Shown here: positions 1 through 9,741 of the stretch, one piece after another
Position numbering within the stretch: the first letter of the stretch is position 1
Layout of the letters: every line of letters starts with the position of its first letter
Origin: Lobulomyces angularis
Lineage: Eukaryota; Chytridiomycota; Chytridiomycetes; Lobulomycetales; Lobulomycetaceae
Assembly (NCBI GenBank): GCA_027604685.1
Contig: JADHYX010000239.1
Span: 1-33,286 of the forward strand
DNA length: 33,286 bases
Direction of reading: 5' to 3'
Notes under the pieces: generated by a model
Database searches by the model: none
Seen by the model: only the letters and a program-made list of their open reading frames with translations
What the model was told of the DNA's origin: nothing
Program-made: the position numbers and the translations under genes

Positions 1-75
1 TCACCTCATTCATCTAGTCGTTAGGATATCAGTCTCTCACGCTGAAGGCCCGGGTTCAAATCCCGGATGGGGTGA
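1..75 (+). tRNA. tRNA-Glu (anticodon CTC)
   Basis: A full cloverleaf can be folded. Acceptor arms TCACCTC (1-7) and GGGGTGA (69-75) pair. The anticodon stem TCAGT/GCTGA closes a 7-base loop CTCTCAC with anticodon CTC, which reads GAG (Glu). The T arm is CCGGG/CCCGG with a GGTTCAAATCC B box. There is no intron. Base 76 (A) is the likely discriminator, and a T run at about 80-85 can serve as Pol III terminator. The gene starts exactly at the window edge, so its upstream flank is not visible. Confidence 0.95.
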
Positions 76-436
76 AAATTTTTTAAAAATTCTACATAAA
101 ATATAACATGTTAGATAAAAAAAATTTTTCATATTTCAGCAAAAAATGTTTATTGATACTTTTTATGAAGTCCTTTTTTTGTTAGGATGTATTTAATATA
201 CCAGTTCATTGTACTTGAATAATGTTATTTTTTTTTTTTTTTTTTTCTAAAAATAAAAATGTACTTGGATAATGTTATTTTTTTTTTTTTTTTTTTTTTA
301 AAAATAAAAATTTAAAAAAAAAAAAAAAAAATTCTTTAAAATTTGCAATGGTTTCTCTTTTTTTTTTTTAACTTAAGCAAGTTTTACAATAAAAAAAAAA
401 AAAAAGAAAAATTGTTTATAATTGTATTATATACTG
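76..436. other. intergenic, low complexity with a tandem duplication
   Basis: No gene is seen between the tRNA and the stop of the next minus-strand gene. The stretch is dominated by T and A runs. Positions 210-259 and 260-309 are a head-to-tail duplication of a unit of about 50 bases. Confidence 0.7.
210..309. repeat. two-copy tandem repeat, unit about 50 bp
   Basis: Two adjacent copies begin TGTACTTG(A/G)ATAATGTTAT, continue into a long T run, and end in an A-rich tail (AAAAATAAAAA). The copies differ by one substitution in the unique part and by the length of the T run. This is most simply a recent slippage or unequal-exchange duplication. Confidence 0.8.
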
Positions 437-2346
437 TCAGGGTCTGTTGAATTCTATTCCTCTATACTTCAACTTTAATGGTTTGTTTTTTAGTAACTTC
501 AGTTTGTTGCTGATGTTGTTCAATGTATCATCGACTTTTTGTTGATTTATATTTTCCATGTGAACAAGTTCTAGTTCTTTTATCTTGGAAACTATAACAT
601 TTTTTTTTTTTTTTTTTTTTTTAAAATGGAACCAGTTCTAGTTTTTCTTCCAACTTTTTTACTTTTTGGATCTAAATTATTCTGAAAAGTATCTAAAACT
701 TTTGTATTTAATTCTTCCTGGTCTACGTTTTCCTCTTTTCCCAAATAATAGTTTACTTGGTCATCATGATCTGTTGATTTCATATTTTGGTGGTAAAAGT
801 GTAAAAATCTACCGCGATCATGCAAGGCCCCAATGCATGGGAAAATGTCGGAAAATGAACTAATATCGTCAATCACGAATCCAGTTTCCTTCGAAGGAGT
901 GCAGAACCCAACAAATCCAAAATTATTTATTACAAAATCTTGACAGTCCCTGACCCAATCTTTTTTTTCATAGGTTTTTTGCTTAAATTTAACTAGATCA
1001 AGTTCACTTAAACTTTGAAGATATAATATTGCCATTTGTAATTCCAATTGCTGTAATTTTTTTTGACACATGTCAATTAATGTTATTTCAAAGATATTTC
1101 TTAAATATTTAGGAGAAAATTCTTCTGTATCTAATGAATACATTGGCTCTTGCAAGCTAACACTATCGAAAAGCTTAATATCTCTTAAACTAAAATAAAA
1201 ATGTATAAATACCAAAAAAAAAAAAAAATATATATTTTTTTTTTTGTATTATTTTTTAACCTATCCAAGGCATCTTTAAAAGTTTTACTTTTATTTAAGA
1301 TACAAAGTTTTTCAGAAAGTATTGGAGTGACATGGCACAACTTTCGGTTAGTGGTAATGTAAAAGTCAATTTCACCAGAATATCGTAATATATATCCATC
1401 ATAAAACTTTTTTAAAATTTTTAACTTCTCTTTAAATTGAAAATCGTCTTTAGGTGAACGCAAATATTTTGGTAGCGAGGATGGCAAAGGTTTTGACCTG
1501 TCACAGTTATATGTCAATCCTAAAAGATCGTGCACCAGGTTGGTAAGTAACTGCCGTGATAATATTTCGTAATTATATCCATTGAATACGGCACCTTTAT
1601 GTCTCCAATAGGCAACTGTAGGGGTATCTATTGCTGAATTATTTTTTCTAAACAGTCGAGCTCTAGGATTTTTTTTTTTAGTATCCTCAATTTTGGTGTT
1701 TGAAGGCGAATCCTGTGAAGCGAAATTGTCAATTAAGCCTTGTAATTCAATTTCTTTTTTTAAACATAGGGAATCTTTACTTATATTTATATCTTCGACA
1801 TTATTTGATGTAATAGAGATTTCACAATCTTTTACATCCAACGTATTTTTGGTTTGTTGACTGGGTATTATTTCTTTGCTGGTATCTGCGCTTGTTGCCG
1901 ATGGCAATAAGATTGAACTTTTAAAAAATTTTGTAGTAGAAGGATTACTAAATAAAAATTTGTTTGTCCAGGTTTTAAAAAGATGTTGAAATTTAAAAAA
2001 AAACATTTCAAAAAAAGTTTTGTCTTTTTTTTTTTTAAAACTAGTCTTAGTATTTTTTTCTACTAAACTTGAAGTGAAAAACTGAAAAGAACGGTTGTTT
2101 ATTGAGTGACCTTGTTTTTTAGCAATTAGTCTGTTAAGAGTTCGCTTTTTTCCTGTAAACTTTATCCCATCTGAACTATATCCAGTTTCCTGTAACAATA
2201 GTAGTTCCTTTAAAGTTCTCTTTTTTATTATTCTTCCCTAACAAAAAAAAAAATTTATCTATTTTTTTTTGTTTCATTTTCCCTTTTTTTTTTCTTTATT
2301 TTATTTTTTGAATTTTTACCCATCTTTGCTTTGATATAAATTTCAT
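437..2346 (-). CDS. unrecognised 571-aa protein, four exons
   Basis: I do not recognise this family. Minus-strand exons are 2346-2320, 2237-1261, 1189-633 and 591-437; introns are 82, 71 and 41 bp, all GT...AG. Phases agree at every join and the chain is open for 572 codons including the stop. The start gives MKFISKQRW, then joins GRIIKKRTLKELLLL. The N-terminal third is basic and low in complexity. The middle and C-terminal parts (about residues 200-510) look globular, for example VAYWRHKGAVFNGYNYEI and FVINNFGFVGFCTPSKETGF. The last exon adds a helical, charged tail (VSKIKELELVHMENINQQKV). The 41-bp third intron is mostly a 22-base homopolymer; reading through it gives an artificial poly-Lys end. 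Exon calls rest on splice signals and phase, without homology support. Confidence 0.7.
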
Positions 2347-2797
2347 CCTAAAAAACCAAAAATTAAAATTCAGAAACAAAATAAATAAATAAAAAAGAAA
2401 AAAAAATAATAACAATAAGAAAATAATAATGAATAATAAAAATTTTTTGATGTAATAATCACAAATTACCTTAATGGATAGATTTTTTAATAAAAAAAAT
2501 AAAAAAAGGAAACTTTTTTTTGAAATCTTTTAAATTTTTTTTTTTTTTTTTTTTATAAGAAATTTTTTGATAGAAGTAAAAAAGGTTAATGTTAACAGTT
2601 AACTGCTTTTTTTATTTGGAGTTTATAAAAAGTTAATAAAAAAAAAATTTTAAAAAATCTTCATAACTTGATGAAAAAAAAATTAAACTAACAAAAAAGC
2701 ATTTATAGTCAACATTTTTTATTTTTAAATAAATTAAAATAAAAAAAGTTTAGGTAAAAAAAAAAAAAAAAATTGTTTAAATCTAGTTTCTAGTTGT
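2347..2797. other. intergenic, A/T homopolymer-rich
   Basis: About 450 bp of A and T runs between two minus-strand genes. I see no ORF or RNA gene. It should hold the promoter of the 571-aa gene and the 3' end of the CBM21-like gene. Confidence 0.6.
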
Positions 2798-3253
2798 TTA
2801 ATTTAATACAGTAAAATGCCAATTTTTACCAAAGTTAGAATCATACCCACTCCCTCCAGTTGAACCACAGGTGAAGTAGATTTCGAGATCACCTGCTTGA
2901 ACATTTTCAATCAAAGGTTTTATGTAGACTTGATCAGCACCAGGAGCAGGTGTGTAGGCTATTTGCCTTCTTTGAAGGTTTTTCCAGTCGCTATTGAATA
3001 CCCAAGAAACAGAAACTCCCCAAGTATCGGCTCCATGAGTAGAATAGTGAGGACAGTCTTTCAAAGGAGCTCTCAATAAATCGTATGCTATAGCTATGTT
3101 GTATGAACTTCTTAACTCTCCGTTCGGAGCATCAATCGAAGAGGTGTAGTCAGCATTGAAATGAATCGTTGCAACATTCTTTTGAACTACAGGATTAGCT
3201 AAGACTGCAAGAACAGCTGCGAATAGGATTACTAATTGGGAAAATCTGCTCAT
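2798..3253 (-). CDS. secreted CBM21-like carbohydrate-binding protein
   Basis: Intronless, 151 aa. Residues 1-19 are a signal peptide (MSRFSQLVILFAAVLAVLA), with probable cleavage just before NPVVQ, so the product is secreted or wall-associated. The remainder is one beta-rich domain. Its C-terminal block, EIYFTCGSTGGSGYDSNFGK followed by NWHFTV, resembles the WDNN-x-GxN(Y/W)-x-F motif of CBM21 starch/glycogen-binding modules (known from fungal glucoamylases and PP1 glycogen-targeting subunits). Upstream aromatics in VSVSWVFNSDWKNL fit the same fold. Cys67 and Cys129 could form a disulphide. No catalytic domain is present, so it is a stand-alone binding protein. Codon use is richer in G/C than its flanks. 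The CBM21 assignment is from motif recognition; a related starch-binding CBM family is the alternative. Confidence 0.8.
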   Translation of the reverse strand: MSRFSQLVILFAAVLAVLANPVVQKNVATIHFNADYTSSIDAPNGELRSSYNIAIAYDLLRAPLKDCPHYSTHGADTWGVSVSWVFNSDWKNLQRRQIAYTPAPGADQVYIKPLIENVQAGDLEIYFTCGSTGGSGYDSNFGKNWHFTVLN

Positions 3254-3660
3254 ACTTTAAAAATTTTTTTAATTTTTTTTGTTAAGTTATAAAAAATAAA
3301 CTTCTTCATTTTTGAAGATTTTTATACTATTTTAAAATCAGATAATTATCGTAAAAAAAAAAAAAATTAATAATCTTCAGATAAATTTAATGTTTTTTTT
3401 TTTTTTTTTGAGAAATACCATTTTTAATAAGAAAAAGGAGTTAAAATTTAATGATTTGTAGATAAAAAATAAGAAATATCAAGAAATAAAAAAAAAAAAT
3501 AAATAACTTTATTTAAAAACTAATGAACTAATTAAAAATGTATTCAAGATTCTTTTTAAAAATAAATTGGTTTTTTTTTTGTTGCTTCAAATAAAAAATA
3601 AGATTTTTTTTATAAAAATTAATCAAAATTAATCAACATATATGATTTAATACTTTTTTT
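3254..3660. other. intergenic, low complexity
   Basis: AT-rich sequence upstream of the CBM21-like gene, with several A and T runs. No feature is seen; the promoter of the minus-strand gene at 3253 must lie here. Confidence 0.5.
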
Positions 3661-5560
3661 GAGTTTGGCTTAAGAATATAAGAAGTGGAATTATCCCGAA
3701 AGTTGCATTATCTAAACTCTGAGCCAATCCTATCCAGATTATGCAAAGGGAAATAAATTCTTTTAAAGAGAGGAAGAAAACTGACCATCATGTTTTGCAG
3801 GTCTTATTCTGGGTATTAGGAATAGTGCTGTTCGCGGATCTACATCAGCAAATGGAGGGTCACCGGTTGCCAATTCAATAGTTATCCCCCCTAAAAAAAT
3901 GGATTTTAAAAAACAGTAGATTTACTTTATAATCATAGTAAGATCTTTTAATAAGTTCCAGAGCCTAATAATATGCGATTGATTTCTATAATCGCAATCT
4001 CCGGGGTATATCTGAAATATCAATCTAAGATTACTTTCTGGGTATATTTTCTTTTTTATTGGTTTCACTACTAGCTGTTATCGAATTTTATTGGGTTGTT
4101 TAGAAACTTCAAAGTTTACGTCTTCAACATTTATGAATTCTTTTTGCACACAATTTACACCTAATAAAATAAAAAAAAATTGAAACAATGTATATGAGAA
4201 ATACTAACCTTTGTTTGCGTGGATAACTAACTCCAACCGATTAAGCCAAAAGTTTGTATATTGCTAAATTTTCAGTTTCAGAGCACTATAATTAACTCCC
4301 ATTCTTGAAAGTTGGGAAGTGTATACAGCTGAGGGTAATTTGCAACTACGCTTTCTTTAAATCTCAAGAATAAAAAATGTGATGCATAGTGTTTGATTAA
4401 AATATTGTGAATTAAAAGATCTAGGACCACAGTAACGTTAAAGTTGTATTGCCTGATATGTTCTTTGTTGCCAAGTTGAATAGTAACAGTATACTTATAG
4501 TATAGTAATAGAGATACATGGTAAGGTTGCATTAAAATTCATGCAAAAATTTGTAAGCTTGATAAATAAATTTCTGGCGTGGTATGAATATAAACATTGC
4601 ATGGATATCCTACTGTGACTAATGTATATTTTTGAAATAGCCAAATAAGATACTTACTCAACAGGATACATTTTGTCAGAAATTGTACATGGTTAGAAAG
4701 ACCCCGATTTCGTTAATTCTGGTAAAAAAGCTTATATTAAAAGGTTTAAAACTGACTGTTGAATTTCTACAATTAGACTTTGAAAAGTTTTAAATGATGT
4801 GTACACTTCAATAAAAAATACAAAAGTGATCTATTGTAAAATTTTATATAGGAAGTATTTATAAGATGAAATTAAATTATAAAATGAGATTTCAGCAACC
4901 TACTTGTTTTCAAAATAATAAATTTTAATTGCTTATTTATTTTTTTAACAAGCCGTATTGCAAATGAAACAATATATGAGGAGTACCATAATTCAATTTT
5001 GAATATAGGTTATGCGAAATTCTCAAATTCGTAACGTTACTTTTTTTCGTTATCTTAAGTTTTAAAATTTAAACTCTTTTTAATTAGTATTAACTACAAA
5101 ATAAATGCTCCTCAGCAGTTTTGGTTTTCTATTGAACATGATTGCGAAGTGTAACAGATTACCTTCAGCGACCTTTGTATTATTCTCCTCTCAATCCATG
5201 AGCTCTTTTTTAGTATATTTAGTCACGGATAGTATTTTAGCACCAGTGGTACTCATTTGAAAACAGGCACCTTCAAAGATTTACACAGATAGTAGATGAT
5301 GTGTATATGCTAAATTTTTTAACTTTCTTAATTACACCTTATAACACAATTTTTATGAAAACTGTTTAAAATGCTACACATTTCAAGTAGTTCCAACAAT
5401 TTAATCAATATTTTAGTTTAAAATAAAATTTGATACACACTAGTGAACTTTAAAAAATGAAAAGAATTGGTGGGAAATCCTGAAGCAATCCTGAAGTTGT
5501 GTTGTTGTAGTTTGTTTAATTTATTTGTTAGATCTTTTTGATGGAAAAAAAAGCTCTGCC
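3661..5560 (-). pseudogene. decayed STE20-family (GCK/PAK-like) kinase gene
   Basis: This stretch lacks the homopolymers of its flanks and holds scattered coding-like pieces on the minus strand, broken by stops and frame changes. At 3885-3781 an open segment reads ITIELATGDPPFADVDPRTA, then LFLIPRIRPAKHDGQ, which matches kinase subdomain IX-X of STE20/GCK kinases. At about 3985-3926, AYY-stop-ALELIKRSYYDYK aligns with the PYWMAPE(V/L)IK...YDFK activation segment. The KADIWSL stretch between these is missing. At about 4100-4000, NKIR-stop-QLVVK and ESNLRLI-FQI align with the HRD catalytic loop and DFG region, with key residues lost. Further upstream, 4320-4278 (EWELIIVL) and 4617-4580 (VGYPCNVYIHTT) fit the hinge and the glycine-loop/VYxA region. 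From about 4760 to 5560 the open pieces are not assigned. HRD, DFG and APE are all damaged, so it cannot encode an active kinase as read. Confidence 0.75.
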
Positions 5561-6066
5561 AACTTTGCGACTCCTTACTATTATAAAAAAGAAAAAAAAA
5601 TCTTTAAAGTAAAAAGTGGATTAATATAATAAAAGTATAAATTTTAAAAAATGTTCATTTTACTGTTTAAAATTGAAAACACTAGTTGTTTTTCCTATTG
5701 TAAAATCTCTTAATAAAATTTCAAAAGGAAAAAAAAAAATAAAATAGAAGAAAAAAATCTAAAAGAAAAGCAGAGCAAATAAAATTTTTTTATATTTTTT
5801 CATGTTAAGTACATTACATATTCTAAAAAATCTGGAATTAGAAAAAAAAAAAAAAATTAAAAAAGGAAAAACCTAAAAATTCTTAAAAAAAAAAAAAAAA
5901 AGAGCAAATAGAAAAGGATTTTTATTTTTTTTTTTAGTAAGAGTTAAAAATACAAATAAAAAAAAAAAAATGTAATAGCGGAGTCTTAAAATCACGAAAA
6001 AAAAAAAAAAATAAATAAATATAGAAATAAGATAATTATAACAAAAATTAAATAAAAAAAGTAAGG
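5561..6066. other. intergenic, poly-A rich
   Basis: A-rich runs lead up to the start of the SLC41-type gene and presumably include its promoter and 5' UTR. No gene or RNA is seen. Confidence 0.55.
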
Positions 6067-8309
6067 ATGGTAAAAAAACATCAAAAAAATATTATACCAG
6101 ATGATTCAGAAGTGTTGTTAAAAAGTGGTAAAAATGTTAAAAAAGTTTTAAATAAAAGTTGTTTACGAAATCGAATAATAAAAGAGGTAAAAGAAAAAAA
6201 AAAAAAATAATAAATATAAAAAAAATAAAAAAAAAAATATAAAAGTTGAAAACATATAAAAATAAAAATTGAAAAAATATAAAAAAAGAATATAAAATAT
6301 AATTTATTTAAATTTTTTTTTAGGTCTTTCCTTCAATAATCTTGTCCCTTTTTGGGTTAGTAATGGCAGGAGAGTTACTAGATTATATTCAACATTGGAA
6401 AATATTTAAAAAAATCAATGAACTTTTTATACTAGGTTCGTGAAGAAAAATTCAACAAAAAAAATAAATTTTTTTTTTCTTTTAGTTCCAATACTTTTAG
6501 GATTAAAAGGAAATTTAGAAATGACTCTGGCAGCAAGGTTAGCCACGTTATCAAATATTGGTCTGTTGGATCCTAATACTGAAGTTGCTAATTTAAATAT
6601 AATTCAAAATAAATATTTTTGGTTTACGAATGATCAATGGGTAAAAAGGAAAAAAAAAAATTAATAAATTAACAAAAAATAAAAAATTAATTTAAATTTA
6701 AATTTTTTTTTTTTTTTTTCTTGCCTTCTTAAAAATTCAAGGATATTTTTTTTGGCAACTTTGCAGTAACTCAAATCCAATCAATAGTAGTAGGAATCTT
6801 TGCGGGAAGTTGGGGATGGATTTTAGGAGGATGTAGAGGTGGGATACCCAATTTAGCAATAATAGTATCAAGTGCAATAATTTGTTTTGCAATGTCATCA
6901 ATGATTTTATCAATAATAATGTCTTGGTTAGTTTTAAGTTGTAGAAAGCATAGAGTCGATCCTGATAATATTGCTATACCATTTGCAGGTAAAAAAAAAT
7001 AAAAAGAATCAATTTATTTTTTTTTTTATTTTTTTATTTAAATATATATAGCTAGTTTTGGTGATTTTGCAATAATATTTATGCTAGCATTTTGTGGAAA
7101 AATGTTTGAAACTTTTGAAGGTATTTATTTATAAGATAAAAAAAGTTTAATTTAAATTAATATAAAAAATATAAAATATAAAAATAAAAAAAAAAAATTA
7201 ACTTAAATTAAAATTAAAATAAAAAATTTAAAAAAATTTTTTTTTTTTTTACAGAAATAGACCATTACATATCATACGTAACAATAGTAATGAGCTTGAT
7301 ATTTTTAAACATATGGATGAGAAAAGTGAAAAAAAACAAATTCGTGAAGAAGGTTTTGAAGGAAGGATGGATATCAATGATCTTTTCAATTTTATTATCG
7401 AGTTTAGCAGGTGTTATTTTAGAAAAATCTATTTTAGAATTTGAAACTATTGCCTTGTTGGTACCCGTTTTAAATGGACTAACGGGAAATATATCTTCAA
7501 TCTATGCCTCAAGATTTTCAACTAGTTTACATAAAAAAAAAAACATGCTCCTAAAAATTGAAAACAAGAAAAAAAGTAGCATTGCGCTATACAGTGCGGA
7601 GGATAACACAGAAGGGGAGGGAGAAATGGAGGAGAGAGCACTCATCAGTAAGAGTGTTGAAATAAAGTTTGATGACAAGAACGAGGAGGTCACAATAGGT
7701 ACATTCAGAGTTGAAATTCAAGAAAAGAGCTCTGAAAATATTACAGAAAGCTTTAAATTCAAAAATCGGTATGATTTTTTAAAATTATAAAAATAAATTT
7801 AATTTAAAATGAAAAAAAATTTATTTTTACTTTATTTTATTTTTTTTAGTCATGCTTTTTCAAGTTTGTTAATACTGTCAGTAATGATCAGTACGATATT
7901 TTTAATTTCAATAAAAATATTCAATCTAGCTAATATCAAGATGGATATGTTATTTTTTTTTATTTATTCTTTTGTAAATTTATTTCTGGTAAAAAAAAAA
8001 AAAGAAATATTTAAAATAAAAAAAAATTAAATTTTTTGTAGACGATAATTCTGCTGTATATGGCACATCACTTCACAAGTTTTGTATGGTCAAAAGGCTT
8101 AGATCCAGACAACATTTCACTTCCTTACATAACTGCTGTTGCGGATGTGATTGGGTAAAAAATAATCATATATAATTAGTAATTTTTAAATTTTGTTTTT
8201 TAGTACGCTGATGATTGTATCTGCTTTAACTATAATTAAATACAAAATAGAACCAATCTTGTTGGTAAAAAAAAAAAATAGTTTAAAGATAAAAAAAAAA
8301 ATAAGTTGA
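6067..8309 (+). CDS. SLC41: SLC41/MgtE-type divalent cation (Mg2+) transporter
   Basis: Nine exons: 6067-6186, 6324-6435, 6486-6640, 6742-6988, 7052-7120, 7255-7768, 7850-7988, 8042-8154 and 8204-8309. All joins are GT...AG and phase-consistent, giving 524 aa, a normal size for SLC41. The protein carries two MgtE membrane domains. The first has [20 protein letters not shown] (from about residue 78), RGGIPN and DPDNIAIP (about 202). The second has [10 protein letters not shown] (about 304) and DPDNISLP (about 472). The repeated P-x-L-x-GLxGN and DPDN motifs are the hallmark of this family, in which they line the pore and bind Mg2+. Predicted role: Mg2+ transport across the plasma or an organelle membrane. 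Between the second GLTGN helix and the next helix is an 80-residue acidic/basic loop (about 326-404) of low conservation. The last exon may stop at TGA 8307-8309 after a Lys-rich tail, or splice again at the GTAAAA after EPILL; the stop is simpler. Confidence 0.9.
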
Positions 8310-8606
8310 AACTATAGGAAAAAAAAATAAAAAATAAAAAAAAAAAAAGGGAAAAAGAATCGTTATTTTATTTTTAAATTTTTTTCTTTTTAAATGTATA
8401 TTTTCTTTTTCTTTTTTTTTATTTTTTATTAAATATAAAAAAAAAAAAAATAAATTAATTTTAAAAAAAGTTCGAATATTTTGGAAAAAAAGGTCAAGTA
8501 AATTAAAAAAAATTTTTTTCTTTTTTGGAAAAAAAAGGAAAGAAAAAACAAAGAATAATACAAAATAAAAAGATCATAAAAAAAAAATTTCAAAAGCAAA
8601 AAAAAA
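8310..8606. other. short intergenic spacer
   Basis: About 300 bp of A and T runs between two + strand genes. Nothing recognisable is seen. Confidence 0.5.
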
Positions 8607-9077
8607 ATGAAACCTAACCTAAATTCTTCAATCAAAAAAAACCGTAGCAATGGTATGAAGCACTGGATGTCGTTGTTGGAGTACATAACAGATCCTTGGA
8701 AATTTGTCTTAAGAAATTTGAACAGGAAGAGAGTATTGTTGACAAAAAAAAATCCAAAACCAGTCAAGAAAGTTGCAGGAAAACGAAAAACACAAAAAAA
8801 AAAAGGAATCTCAAAACGAGGTGAAAAGCAACATTACCTTTACAACCCAGAAAAAAAAGAAGAGGAAGTTAAAAAAAACGATTTTTCTTTTTTGAATGAC
8901 AAGAAGGTGGATGGAAGTTTAAATGAAACTTTAAAAAAAGAGTTATTACTTGCTTCGATTGCCAAACAAAAATTAAAGATAAAAGAAAACAAGGAAAATT
9001 TTTTTAATGTAAAGAACTATCGTTGGAGACCAAAAATGAATAAATCTAAATTGACGCAACCAAGAAAACATCAATAA
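8607..9077 (+). CDS. small strongly basic protein, unrecognised
   Basis: A continuous 156-aa ORF starting MKPNLNSSIKKNRSNGMKHW. I do not recognise the family. The N-terminal part (GMKHWMSLLEYITDPWKFVL, about residues 16-35) has Trp/aromatic content unlike random AT-rich translation. The middle is Lys/Arg-rich (KKVAGKRKTQKKKGISKRG), and the C-terminal half has a helical LLLASIAKQKLKIKEN stretch and KNYRWRPK. The composition suits a nucleolar, ribosomal or nucleic-acid-binding protein, but that is only inference. The ORF survives several poly-A tracts without a break, which supports it being real. Bases just before the ATG are A-rich, as for its neighbours. Confidence 0.6.
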   Translation: MKPNLNSSIKKNRSNGMKHWMSLLEYITDPWKFVLRNLNRKRVLLTKKNPKPVKKVAGKRKTQKKKGISKRGEKQHYLYNPEKKEEEVKKNDFSFLNDKKVDGSLNETLKKELLLASIAKQKLKIKENKENFFNVKNYRWRPKMNKSKLTQPRKHQ

Positions 9078-9741
9078 AAAAAGTTTTATTTTCGTTTATT
9101 TTTTTTTTTTTTTAGAAAAAAAGAAGTTGAATTGTATATATTTTTTTTTTTTTTTTTTTCGCTACTTAATTTGAAACAAAAAAATATAAAAAATGCACAA
9201 ACTTTATCTTTTTTTTATTGAATTATGCAAATTGTTTAACAATAATAAAAAAAAAAAACAAAAAAAGAATCTTTTAAAATCTATAATTTCAAGATGATTT
9301 TTCTGAGTTTCATCTTGCAGAGGCTTTTTTTTAATTTTATTTTTTGCAAATTTTTTTTTTTAACTTTTTTTTGCTTGATTTTGTTAAAAAATAAAAACTT
9401 AATTTTTAAAAAAAAAAAAATTATTTTTAGTAAAAAAAAAAAATAAAATTCTAAGAAAGTAAAAAAAATTAAATTTTTTATAATATTAAAAATTTAAAAA
9501 TGAAAAAAAAAAAAAAATTTCTGCGGAAAAAAAAATCCGAAAAAAGATGCATTTATGTCTAAATTTTTTTTTTTTACCACTGAAAAGATTAAAATTTTTA
9601 AAAGCTAAAACAGCGAAAAATTTAAAAATTTTTTGTTAAAAAAAAGAAACGGAGACTCTTTTCTTCTTCTTTTTTATTTTATTTTATTTTTTTTTTTTGA
9701 ATTTTATTAAAGAAAAAAAAAAAAATTATTATTTAAAATTT
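9078..9741. other. intergenic, low complexity
   Basis: About 660 bp of A/T runs. A TTCTTTTCTTCTTC pyrimidine stretch near 9657-9671 could be promoter-associated. No gene seen; an undetected short 5' exon of the next gene is possible. Confidence 0.45.

Noticed and set aside
2897..3079. + strand ORF opposite the CBM21-like gene
   Set aside because: Antisense to a clear secreted-protein ORF with signal peptide and domain motifs.
3661..5560. Alternative genetic code (stops read as sense) to explain stops within kinase-like frames
   Set aside because: TAA, TAG and TGA all occur there together with frameshifts and missing residues, while the real genes in the window use all three as ends and none internally. 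Decay is the simpler reading.
8429..8767. Minus-strand 112-aa ORF rich in Phe
   Set aside because: Translation of T runs opposite the small basic protein; low complexity only.
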